Source of the DNA: SKKY01 sp964622305
GTDB lineage: Bacteria > Bacillota > Peptococcia > Peptococcales > SKKY01
Assembly: GCA_964622305.1 (NCBI GenBank)
Contig: CAZUPR010000008.1
Location: 1-43,967 of the forward strand
Direction: 5' to 3'
DNA: 43,967 nucleotides
In this document: one piece after another, positions 7,834 through 16,155 of the stretch
How the letters are laid out: the number at the start of each line of letters is the position of its first letter
Numbering within the stretch: the first letter of the stretch is position 1
Translations under genes and position numbers: made by a program
The notes under the pieces: generated by a model
Databases searched by the model: none
What the model was told of the DNA's origin: nothing
The model's input: the letters and a program-made list of their open reading frames with translations, nothing else

Positions 7834-10479
7834 ATGCAGGAAGAAATGAATATACCAAAAAATTATGATCCCAAAGAGATCGAAAATAAGTGGTATCAGT
7901 TCTGGGAGGAAAACAAGTACTTTCATGCTGATCCAGATCAGGAAGGCCAGCCTTTTACCATAGTAATGCCTCCTCCAAATGTTACCGGAACCTTGCATTT
8001 AGGCCATGCTCTGGACAATACCCTTCAGGATATTTTAACCAGGGTAAAGAGAATGCAAGGCTATAATACTCTTTGGTTACCAGGTACCGACCACGCCGGT
8101 ATTGCTACTCAAGCCAAGGTTGAGGAACAACTTCGCAGTGAGGGACTTAATAAATATGACTTAGGCCGGGAAAGATTTATTGAAAAAACCTGGGAGTGGA
8201 AAGAAAAATACGGTAACACAATCACCACCCAGCTTAGAAAGCTAGGAACCTCTTGTGACTGGGACCGGGAAAGGTTCACTATGGATGAAGGCTGCTCCAA
8301 GGCAGTTCGTGAGGTCTTTGTTTCCCTTTATAATAAAGGGCTCATTTATCAGGGCAACTATATTATAAACTGGTGTCCCTCATGCCTGACTACTATTTCT
8401 GATATAGAAGTAGAACACCAGGAAGATGCAGGCAAGTTCTATTACTTTAAATATCCTTTGGAAAATAGTGATGCCTATTTAGAAATTGCAACTACCAGGC
8501 CAGAAACTATGCTTGGTGATACTGCTGTTGCAGTGAACCCTAAGGATGAACGCTTTGCCTCTTATATAGGAAAATATATAATTCTTCCCCTTACAGGCAG
8601 GAGAATTCCCATAGTCGCCGATGATTATGTAGACATGGAATTTGGGACCGGAGCCGTAAAAATAACACCGGCTCATGACCCCAATGACTTTGAAATAGGT
8701 AAAAGGCACAATCTTGAAGAAATAAATGTAATGAATTCCGATGCAAGTATTAATGATCTTTTCCCTGCCTATGCTGGCATGAGCCGTTTTGAAGCCAGGG
8801 AAAAAATTGTTGAAGATATGAAAGAAGCAGGATTTTTTATCAAAACTGAGGATATAACCCACTCAGTTGGCCACTGTTACAGATGTGACACCTCTGTTGA
8901 GCCCTTTCTCTCAAAACAGTGGTTTGTTAAAATGGAACCTCTTGCCAAACCTGCTATTGATGTAGTGAAAAATGGTCAATTGAGATTTGTACCAGAACGA
9001 TTTACTGGCATTTATCTTAACTGGCTGGAAAATATAAGAGACTGGTGCATTTCCCGCCAGCTTTGGTGGGGTCACAGGATTCCGGTTTGGTATTGCGATG
9101 ACTGTGGTCAGATAATTTGTCAGTCAGAAGAACCTAAAGAATGCCCCAAGTGTGCATCGGCAAATTTAAGGCAGGATCCGGATGTTCTGGATACCTGGTT
9201 CTCTTCTGGATTATGGCCCTTTTCAACTCTGGGCTGGCCGGAGGATACAAAGGATCTGGCCAAATATTATCCAACTTCAGTTCTTGTAACAGGCAGGGAT
9301 ATTATCTTTTTCTGGGTAGCAAGAATGATCTTTACCTCCCTTGAGTTTATGGGTCAAGTACCTTTTAGAGATGTCTTTATTCACGGACTGGTTCTTGATG
9401 GTCAGGGCAGAAAAATGAGCAAATCACTGGGTAATGGGGTTGATCCCCTTGAAGTAATCGAAAAATATGGGGCCGATTCACTCCGCTTTATGCTGATTAC
9501 AGGGAATACTCCAGGCAATGATATCCGCTTCCAGTTTGAAAGATTGGATTCGGCCAGCAACTTTGCCAATAAAATTTGGAATGCTTCAAGATTCGTTATG
9601 ATGAACCTGGAAGGTTTTGAAGAAATAGAAATTAAGGACCAGGATTTAGAACTGGCCGACAGATGGATTATCTCCAGATTTAATAGCGTGGCTAAAGAAG
9701 TTAATGAAAATATTGATAAATATGAACTGGGTGAAGCTGGCCGAAAAATATATGAGTTTATCTGGAATGAATACTGTGACTGGTATATTGAAATCGCCAA
9801 GATTTCTCTTTACAGCAAGGATCAGCCAGAAAGAAGAAAGGTCAGCCAAAATGTTCTCCGCAATATCTTAAAGGGGGCAATGGAACTTTTGCACCCAATT
9901 ATGCCTTTCATTACTGAGGAAATTTGGCAGCATCTGCCAGGAGCAGAAGGGACCATCATGAAGGCTTCCTATCCAGCTGGTCAGGAAGAGAAGATAGATA
10001 AAGAAGTAGAAGAAAAAATGGGCCTTTTTATGGATATTGTCAGAAACATCAGAAACATAAGAAGTGAAATGGGAGTAGCCCCTTCCAAGAAGGCATTGGC
10101 CCTCTTCTACATGGAAGATCAGGCCAAAGAAGACTTTATTAGTCAGGTATCTTCATATATGAAATCTCTGGCTTCACTTGAAGAAATTGAAATTATCAGA
10201 GATAAAGACAAGACCGGGAAATCAGCCACTGGCGTTGTTAAGGGCTATGAATTCTTCTTGCCCTTAGAAGACTTGATTGATCTGGATAAAGAAAGTGAAA
10301 GACTGGAAAAGGAAATTATCAGGCTGGAAAAAGAAGTAGAAAGAATTGATAAAAAACTCTCTAATGCTGGCTTTACATCTAAAGCTCCGGCTCAGGTTAT
10401 TGAAAAGGAAAAGGAAAAGAGAGAAGGATATCTGACAGACCTGAATCTGGTAAGAAAGAGGCTGGATAGTTACCTGTAA
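7834..10479 (+). CDS. valS: Valyl-tRNA synthetase
   Basis: ValS charges tRNA-Val. It is a class Ia enzyme of 881 residues, the usual length. The HIGH motif appears as HLGH (55-58) after PPPNVTG, and KMSKS starts at Lys527. A CP1 editing domain lies between them (TTRPETMLGDTAVAVNP). Cysteine pairs WCPSC and CDDCG...CPKC resemble the zinc-binding elements of bacterial ValS. The C-terminal coiled coil (about 815-881) is present. A GAGGTGG site supports the start. No T-box leader precedes it, since only 12 bases separate it from the upstream gene. folC follows after 15 bases. Confidence 0.98.
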   Translation: MQEEMNIPKNYDPKEIENKWYQFWEENKYFHADPDQEGQPFTIVMPPPNVTGTLHLGHALDNTLQDILTRVKRMQGYNTLWLPGTDHAGIATQAKVEEQLRSEGLNKYDLGRERFIEKTWEWKEKYGNTITTQLRKLGTSCDWDRERFTMDEGCSKAVREVFVSLYNKGLIYQGNYIINWCPSCLTTISDIEVEHQEDAGKFYYFKYPLENSDAYLEIATTRPETMLGDTAVAVNPKDERFASYIGKYIILPLTGRRIPIVADDYVDMEFGTGAVKITPAHDPNDFEIGKRHNLEEINVMNSDASINDLFPAYAGMSRFEAREKIVEDMKEAGFFIKTEDITHSVGHCYRCDTSVEPFLSKQWFVKMEPLAKPAIDVVKNGQLRFVPERFTGIYLNWLENIRDWCISRQLWWGHRIPVWYCDDCGQIICQSEEPKECPKCASANLRQDPDVLDTWFSSGLWPFSTLGWPEDTKDLAKYYPTSVLVTGRDIIFFWVARMIFTSLEFMGQVPFRDVFIHGLVLDGQGRKMSKSLGNGVDPLEVIEKYGADSLRFMLITGNTPGNDIRFQFERLDSASNFANKIWNASRFVMMNLEGFEEIEIKDQDLELADRWIISRFNSVAKEVNENIDKYELGEAGRKIYEFIWNEYCDWYIEIAKISLYSKDQPERRKVSQNVLRNILKGAMELLHPIMPFITEEIWQHLPGAEGTIMKASYPAGQEEKIDKEVEEKMGLFMDIVRNIRNIRSEMGVAPSKKALALFYMEDQAKEDFISQVSSYMKSLASLEEIEIIRDKDKTGKSATGVVKGYEFFLPLEDLIDLDKESERLEKEIIRLEKEVERIDKKLSNAGFTSKAPAQVIEKEKEKREGYLTDLNLVRKRLDSYL

Positions 10480-10494
10480 TTATCTGAAAAACAA

Positions 10495-11885
10495 ATGGAT
10501 TATAAAGAAGCTATAAAATATATAAATGACTTGTGTAAGTTTGGGATTAACCTGGGCCTGGGGCGGACAAAGACCCTCCTTAAGCTTATGGGATCCCCCG
10601 ATGAAGACCTCTATATCATTCATGTAGCCGGTACCAATGGTAAGGGATCAACCTCTGCCATGCTGGCGGCTGCTTTGGAAAATACTGGTTTTAGGGTGGG
10701 CTTTTATAGCTCACCCCATCTTCATACTTACAGGGAAAGAATAAAAATTAACGGTCAGGATATTGACCCGGATGATTTTGCCCTGGGAACAAGTCAATTG
10801 AAAGAAGTCATAGAGGCCTCGGCCCATCTTTTTGAAGAAAGTCCGACAGAATTTGAGTTTCTGACCATACTGGCAGCCTCATATTTTAAGGAAAAAGAAG
10901 TGGAAATTGCAATTTTCGAAACTGGGTTGGGTGGCAGGTTGGACTCTACCAATGCCCTGGCCAGCGATATATCTATAATTACTAATATTGGTTATGATCA
11001 CTGCCAGATTCTGGGCAATACTATTGAAGAAATAGCAGGAGAAAAAGCTGGTATCATCAGAAGAAATGGAAGACTGGTCCTGGCCTTGCAGGAATTTGAA
11101 GAAGCAGCCAAACTGCTTAGAGAAAGGGCCCTTTTTCTTGGGGCAAGTCTTAAAGATGCCCGTGAAAGAATAGATTGCATGGATCAGCTTAGTTTAAGTT
11201 TAAAAGGTCAGCATCAAAAGGAAAATATGCTTAATGTGCTCTTAAGCCTTGAATATTTGCAAGAGGATTTTCAAATTGACCAGGAAAAGTTTTTGCAAGG
11301 CTTAAGTCGGGCAAAGTGGCCCGGCAGGCTAGAGACTCTTTCTTTTAAAGGCAGGGAAATCTTGCTGGATGGAGCCCATAATCCCCAGGGTGCAAAGGCT
11401 CTGAGAGCATATCTTGACCAGGAATATAAGGAGAGAAAAATTTACTATCTCCTGGCTATTTTAGATGACAAGGATAANNNNNNNNNNNNNNNNNNNNNNN
11501 NNNNNNNNNNNNNNNNNNNNNNNNNNNNNNNNNNNNNNNNNNNNNNNNNNNNNNNNNNNNNNNNNNNNNNNNNNNNNAATATAAGGAGAGAAAAATTTAC
11601 TATCTCCTGGCTATTTTAGATGACAAGGATAAGGCAGGAATTTTGGCTGAAGTTTGGGAGAGGGCAGAGGAAGTTTATTTATCCAGGGCTGGGGGAGGCC
11701 GGAGTGAAGACTGGCAGTTGTTACCTCAAAACTACAGGGAAGATCCCAAACTCTTTTTTCAGGAGGATCCAAGACAGGCACTAAGGCAAATAATGGAAAG
11801 GAGCAAAGAAGAGGACCTAATAGTTACCTTCGGCTCTTTTTACTTTATCAATATAATAAGAGAAATTATCCTGGGAGGGGAATAA
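10495..11885 (+). CDS. folC: Folylpolyglutamate synthase/dihydrofolate synthase (FolC), split by an assembly gap
   Basis: FolC adds glutamate to folates, a Mur-ligase-like reaction. The P-loop motif GTNGKGST and the family motif ETGLGGRLDSTNA are intact, and the DGAHNPQG motif lies just before the gap. A run of 100 N (11478-11577) breaks the reading, but the 55 bases before and after it are identical. Removing the Ns and one copy (155 bases) brings the downstream part into the same frame and gives a 411-residue protein of normal FolC size, ending in the expected GSFYFINIIR strand. I therefore treat it as an intact gene, not a pseudogene. It follows valS, as in Bacillus. Confidence 0.93.
11423..11477 (+). 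repeat. First copy of a 55-base contig-end duplication
   Basis: Bases 11423-11477 are identical to 11578-11632 and abut the run of N. This looks like an unmerged overlap of two contig ends, not a biological repeat. A 55-base overlap equals a common assembler k-mer length. Confidence 0.9.
11478..11577. other. Assembly gap (100 N) inside folC
   Basis: Exactly 100 Ns, a conventional placeholder for a gap of unknown size. The flanking 55-base identity indicates that the true gap is negative (overlap). Confidence 0.95.
11578..11632 (+). repeat. Second copy of the 55-base contig-end duplication
   Basis: Identical to 11423-11477. Collapsing the two copies joins the folC reading frame. Confidence 0.9.
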
Positions 11886-11886
11886 A

Positions 11887-12498
11887 TTGAAAAAAATTAA
11901 AGAAATAAAGATACCAGAAGCAACAATAGGAAGACTTTCTTTTTATTCCAGATATCTGACTAAATTGCAAACAGACGGGGTAGAAACCATCTCTTCAGAA
12001 GAAATAGCCCGGGGAATAGCTGGCAATCCAGCGCAGGTGCGTAAAGATTTTGCCTATTTTGGTGGCTTTGGAAAAAGAGGGGTGGGTTATAATGTTGCTG
12101 CCCTTAATGAAAACATAAAAGAGATACTGGGTCTCAACAAGGAATGGAAAACTATTATAATTGGTATGGGAAACTTAGGGAAAGCCCTGGCCTATTATCA
12201 TGGTTTTGCAGCCAGGGGTTTTAATATTATTGGACTCTTTGACAAGGAAGCTTCAGAAAACATCAATGCTATTGGCGATTTAGAAAGTTTTTTAGATGCT
12301 AATCAAGTTGATATTGCAATCTTAACCCTGCCAGTAGACAGCGTACAGCTTATAGCAGACCGCCTGATCAAAAAAGGCATAAAAGGGATTATAAATTTTG
12401 CCCCTACGGTTGTTCATGCACCAGAAGATATTCAAATAAGAAATGTTGATCTGTCTGTAAATCTGGAAATTTTAAGTTACAATATAAAGTCTAAGTAA
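11887..12498 (+). CDS. rex: Redox-sensing transcriptional repressor Rex
   Basis: Rex senses the NADH/NAD+ ratio and represses fermentative and anaerobic metabolism genes; NADH releases it from DNA. The 203-residue protein has an N-terminal winged helix containing NPAQVRKDFAYFGGFGKRGVGY (about 47-68), the most conserved stretch of the family. A Rossmann domain follows with GMGNLG (93-98) and an Asp-ended strand (GLFDKE). It starts with TTG at 11887, supported by GGGAGGGG six bases upstream, directly after folC. Rex between folC and maf is not the Bacillus arrangement, where comC and spoIIB lie there. No clear Rex operator was found nearby. Confidence 0.95.
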   Translation: MKKIKEIKIPEATIGRLSFYSRYLTKLQTDGVETISSEEIARGIAGNPAQVRKDFAYFGGFGKRGVGYNVAALNENIKEILGLNKEWKTIIIGMGNLGKALAYYHGFAARGFNIIGLFDKEASENINAIGDLESFLDANQVDIAILTLPVDSVQLIADRLIKKGIKGIINFAPTVVHAPEDIQIRNVDLSVNLEILSYNIKSK

Positions 12499-12515
12499 AA
12501 GAAGGACATAGAAAA

Positions 12516-13121
12516 ATGGAAATAATACTTGCCTCACAATCGCCCCGCCGCCAGGAATTATTAAAAAAACTAGATCTGCCTTTTAGAGTCAGGATTTCTC
12601 CAATTGATGAAGAAATATATAGAGGGGAAGATCCCCGACTCTATGTTTTGCGAATGGCAGAAACTAAGGCGGCAGTGGTGGCTGAAAAAGAAGAGAATGC
12701 CTTGGTTATAGGCGCCGATACAATTGTTCTTCTTGATGGGCAGATTTTGGGAAAGCCTAAAGATCAGGATGATGCTGCAAGGATTTTGGAAAAAATTCAG
12801 GGCAGAAAACATCTTGTCTTAACCGGCGTTTCTCTCAACAAAAGAAATAATGAAAAAACAATAAGTTTTGTTGAGGAGACTGAGGTTGACTTTGCTCCCA
12901 TGACCAGGGCGGAAATCCAAACTTATATTGCCACGGGCCAGCCCTTGGACAAGGCAGGAGCCTATGGGATACAAGACAGAGGAGCCCTTTTCGTCAGAGG
13001 AATATCAGGCTCTTACTATAATGTTATGGGCCTGCCCCTTCGCAGAATATACGAGGAAATAAATATTCTGATAGAGGGTGAAGTAATTGAAGAGAAAGAC
13101 CATGAGGGATTATCCTCTTGA
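12516..13121 (+). CDS. maf: Maf nucleotide pyrophosphatase (septum-associated)
   Basis: Maf proteins hydrolyse non-canonical or pyrimidine nucleoside triphosphates, and overexpression affects septation in Bacillus. The 201 residues begin with the hallmark LASQSPRRQELL (5-16). The catalytic-loop motif VIGADTIV is near 65-72, and a DKAGAYGIQD stretch near 145-154 is typical of the YhdE type (dTTP/UTP). radC overlaps its 3' end. The maf-radC-mreB order is conserved in Bacillota. Confidence 0.95.
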   Translation: MEIILASQSPRRQELLKKLDLPFRVRISPIDEEIYRGEDPRLYVLRMAETKAAVVAEKEENALVIGADTIVLLDGQILGKPKDQDDAARILEKIQGRKHLVLTGVSLNKRNNEKTISFVEETEVDFAPMTRAEIQTYIATGQPLDKAGAYGIQDRGALFVRGISGSYYNVMGLPLRRIYEEINILIEGEVIEEKDHEGLSS

Positions 13122-13767
13122 GCAAAAACCAATAGAGAGGCTTTTAACTATTGGCAGAGAATCCCTAAGCAACAATGAACTTTTAGCTATTTTAATAAAC
13201 TCAGGAACCAGGAGTAAGAGTGCCCTTGATTTGGCAAGCGAAATCTTATCGGCTAAAAGTATGTCAGACCTTAAAGAAGCTACCCCGGAGGAGCTTAAAA
13301 TGACTCCTGGGATTGGTGACGTAAAAGCAGCCAGGATTTTAGCAGCTATGGAACTGGGCCAGAGGATTAAGACCGAAAAAATTGAGGAAAGTCCCTATAT
13401 ATCTTCTCCAGTGGATGTAGTAAACTTAGTCATGGAAGATATGAGAAGCTATGACAGGGAGCACTTTAAAGCTATGCTCCTTAATACTAAAAACAAAGTT
13501 TTAAGCCTTGAAACCATTTCTATAGGCAGCCTCAACAGCTCCTTTGCTCATCCCCGGGAAATATTTAAAAACGCCATCAAAAGAAGCGCAGCTTCAATAA
13601 TTTTAATACACAATCATCCCAGCGGAGATCCACAACCAAGCCATGAGGATATCTTTTTAACAAAAGAATTACTAAAAGTTAGTGATATTTTAAAAATAAA
13701 AATATTTGATCATATTATAATTGGTAACAGAAAGTATTATAGTATGAGGGAAAACAATATAATTTAG
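13102..13767 (+). CDS. radC: RadC family JAB1/MPN-domain protein
   Basis: RadC proteins carry a UPF0758/JAMM metalloprotease-like fold. The old DNA-repair assignment is doubtful and the substrate is unknown. An N-terminal helix-hairpin-helix region (about 60-85, TPGIGDVKAARILAA) is followed by the JAMM motif HNHPSGDPQPSHED near 178-191, with all metal ligands present. I start it at ATG 13102, giving 221 residues beginning MRDYPLEQKP, which matches the family start. A TTG at 13087 would add five residues and is a possible alternative. It overlaps maf by about 20 bases. Confidence 0.92.
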   Translation: MRDYPLEQKPIERLLTIGRESLSNNELLAILINSGTRSKSALDLASEILSAKSMSDLKEATPEELKMTPGIGDVKAARILAAMELGQRIKTEKIEESPYISSPVDVVNLVMEDMRSYDREHFKAMLLNTKNKVLSLETISIGSLNSSFAHPREIFKNAIKRSAASIILIHNHPSGDPQPSHEDIFLTKELLKVSDILKIKIFDHIIIGNRKYYSMRENNII

Positions 13768-13781
13768 AAGGAGCGAAATTA

Positions 13782-14807
13782 ATGATAGGTTACAAGGACA
13801 TAGGAATAGATTTGGGCACAGCTAACTCGCTGGTATATCTTAAGGGTAAGGGTATTGTCCTTAGAGAACCTTCAGTAGTAGCTGTTAACCTTGATAATAA
13901 TAAAATTCTTGCAGTTGGTGCAGAGGCACAAAGGATGATTGGCCGTACGCCAGGCAATATTGTTGCTACCAGACCAATGAGAGATGGTGTTATTGCAGAT
14001 TTTGACACCACCTACAACATGATTAAATATTTCTTAAAACAAGTGCCGGAAATTAACAGTTTTCTGGCTAAAAAAAGAATTGTAATCTGTGTTCCGGCTG
14101 ACGTAACTTCAGTTGAAGAAAGAGCCGTTAAAGATGCTGCTATTCAGGCGGGTGCATCAGAGGCCTATATTGTTGAAGAACCAATGGCTGCAGCTATTGG
14201 GGCTAATTTGCCGGTAGAAGAACCTACAGGCAGTATGATTGTTGATATCGGCGGCGGTACAACAGACGTTGCTGTAATATCTTTGGGGGGCATAGTTGCC
14301 AGTAAATCTATAAGGACTGCCGGTGATGAGTTAAGCATTGCCATCTCCAACTATATAAAACAAAAATATAATCTTATGATTGGTGAGGTTACTTCTGAGG
14401 AAATTAAGGTTTCTATCGCCAGTGTTTACAATATGAATGAGGGCATGACCTACAGGGTTAAAGGAAGAGACCTGGTAAGTGGCCTGCCAAAGAATATAGA
14501 AATTACAGAAGAGGAAATTTATCAGGCCCTGCAGGAGCCAGTAATGAAGATTATAGATGCCATTAAATCTTGCTTAGAGAAAACACCACCCGAGCTGGCT
14601 TCTGATATTATGGATAGAGGAATCGTTCTTGCCGGAGGCGGAGCCATGCTTAGAGGGCTGGATCTTTTAATCTCTGAAGAGACTGGTATTCCTGTAATTG
14701 TTGCTGAAGAACCTTTGTCTGCAGTTGTTCTTGGCACAAGTAAAATAATTGATAATGTTGATAAACTAAAAGGTATGATTTCTAAAAGAAGGTACAGCAG
14801 GAGATAA
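13782..14807 (+). CDS. mreB: Rod-shape-determining actin homologue MreB
   Basis: MreB forms membrane-bound filaments that organise the elongation machinery (MreC, MreD, RodA, PBP2). At 341 residues it has typical length. The actin-family phosphate and adenosine motifs are visible: IDLGTANSLVY near 9-19, VDIGGGTTDVAVI near 155-167 and LAGGGAMLRG near 285-294. A good AGGAG site precedes ATG. It opens a tightly packed block ending with rodA. Confidence 0.98.
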   Translation: MIGYKDIGIDLGTANSLVYLKGKGIVLREPSVVAVNLDNNKILAVGAEAQRMIGRTPGNIVATRPMRDGVIADFDTTYNMIKYFLKQVPEINSFLAKKRIVICVPADVTSVEERAVKDAAIQAGASEAYIVEEPMAAAIGANLPVEEPTGSMIVDIGGGTTDVAVISLGGIVASKSIRTAGDELSIAISNYIKQKYNLMIGEVTSEEIKVSIASVYNMNEGMTYRVKGRDLVSGLPKNIEITEEEIYQALQEPVMKIIDAIKSCLEKTPPELASDIMDRGIVLAGGGAMLRGLDLLISEETGIPVIVAEEPLSAVVLGTSKIIDNVDKLKGMISKRRYSRR

Positions 14808-14809
14808 AT

Positions 14810-15655
14810 ATGGACAAAAAAAAGATAGTGAAGTTCATAGCTGTCTTTCTTATCTTTTTGACTTTGCTTAGTATCCTTGGCATGTTGACAGCCAGAGAAA
14901 AGAACTCACTAAATTTTCTGGAAAAAACGGTGAGGGTTTTTTCATGGCCCTTTCAAAAGGGCTTTGACTTACTTTCAGAAAAAAGCCAGCTTTTATTTAT
15001 TGATATAAGTGAGCTTTATGATTTGAGAGAAGAAAACACCATGCTCAAAAAACAGATGAGTATGTATCGTTATGAGATCGATCTCTTAAAGAAATCTCAA
15101 GTGGAGAATATTCGTTTCAGGGAATTGCTAGAGTACAAAGAAGGTACCAGCGAAAGATTTGATCTGGCTCTTGCTAAAGTTACCGGACTAAGCAGTAATA
15201 ACTGGCAGAGAAGCATTTATATTGATTTGGGCAGTAAGGATGGAATTAAAAAAGATATGGTTGTTATCAACCATCAGGGCCTTATTGGTAAAATAATTAA
15301 TGTTTCCCCTAACAGTTCTGAGATCCTCTTGATTTTAGACAGTGATGCCGGGGTTGGAGCCAGACTTTCTGAAAACAGAAAGACTATTGGTATTGTTCAG
15401 GGCCAGGGAATAGACAAAAAAAATCTTGCCTTTGTACATTTACCAAAGGAAATGGAAATAGAAGTTGGCGATAAAGTAGTTACTTCAGGACTGGGGGGCT
15501 TATATCCTCCTGAGCTCGATATTGGCAGGGTTCTTGAGCTGATTGAAAGCAGCCGTGGCTTTACCAAGGAGGCTCTTATAGAGACCAGCGTTGATTTTGA
15601 TAGTTTGGAAGAAGTTTTTGTAATAAAAAGCTTTAATGAGGAAGAGATGGAATAA
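14810..15655 (+). CDS. mreC: Rod-shape-determining protein MreC
   Basis: MreC is a bitopic scaffold linking cytoplasmic MreB to periplasmic PBP2. The 281 residues contain one membrane anchor (about 8-27), a coiled-coil stretch (about 68-105, rich in Leu, Lys and Glu) and the C-terminal beta-barrel domain with conserved IYIDLGSKDGIKKDMVV and GDKVVTSGLGGLYPP segments. It starts three bases after mreB, with AGGAG within the mreB end. Confidence 0.96.
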   Translation: MDKKKIVKFIAVFLIFLTLLSILGMLTAREKNSLNFLEKTVRVFSWPFQKGFDLLSEKSQLLFIDISELYDLREENTMLKKQMSMYRYEIDLLKKSQVENIRFRELLEYKEGTSERFDLALAKVTGLSSNNWQRSIYIDLGSKDGIKKDMVVINHQGLIGKIINVSPNSSEILLILDSDAGVGARLSENRKTIGIVQGQGIDKKNLAFVHLPKEMEIEVGDKVVTSGLGGLYPPELDIGRVLELIESSRGFTKEALIETSVDFDSLEEVFVIKSFNEEEME

Positions 15656-15657
15656 AA

Positions 15658-16155
15658 GTGTTAGAGTTATTAGTTCTTATAATTTCTTTTATCAGCCTGT
15701 CCCTGCAAAGTTCCTTTTTTGATACCTATGCTTTTTTAGGAATAAAGCCGGACTTGTTGCTGGTATCACTGGTTTTTTATGCCATATTTAAAGGCCCCTT
15801 AAAAGGTGGAATCATAGGAGCCTGCCTTGGCTTGCTTGAAGATCTCTATATTGGTCAAATTTTAGGCCCCTGCCTGCTGATAAGGCTTTTTATCGGAGCC
15901 GGGGTTGGCTTTTTTTCCAGGAATATCTACAAGGAGAGCGTCTTAATTCCCCTCTTTATTCTTCTCTTTGCGACCCTGGCTTCTAATAGTTTTTTTTGGA
16001 TCTATCACTCTTTGAGCAGCAGCTATATAAGCTGGACCTATTATCTTAAAGTTGTACTTTTGCAATCGGCCTACAACGCTCTTTTCATGCCCTTCTTTTA
16101 TTTCATTAAAGCCTATGCCCGAAAGTCAGAAAAGGGGACTCAAGAATGGACGTAA
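15658..16155 (+). CDS. mreD: Rod-shape-determining protein MreD
   Basis: MreD is the polytopic membrane partner of MreC. The 165 residues are almost entirely hydrophobic, with about five predicted passes. The GIKPDLLLVSLVFYAI and GGIIGACLGLLEDLYIG segments match the family pattern. The start is GTG at 15658, two bases after mreC. Its last 10 bases overlap the PBP2 gene, showing translational coupling. Confidence 0.93.
   Translation: MLELLVLIISFISLSLQSSFFDTYAFLGIKPDLLLVSLVFYAIFKGPLKGGIIGACLGLLEDLYIGQILGPCLLIRLFIGAGVGFFSRNIYKESVLIPLFILLFATLASNSFFWIYHSLSSSYISWTYYLKVVLLQSAYNALFMPFFYFIKAYARKSEKGTQEWT

Noticed and set aside
11461..11885. folC as a frameshifted pseudogene or two separate genes
   Set aside because: The break is fully explained by the N run and the 55-base overlap of contig ends.
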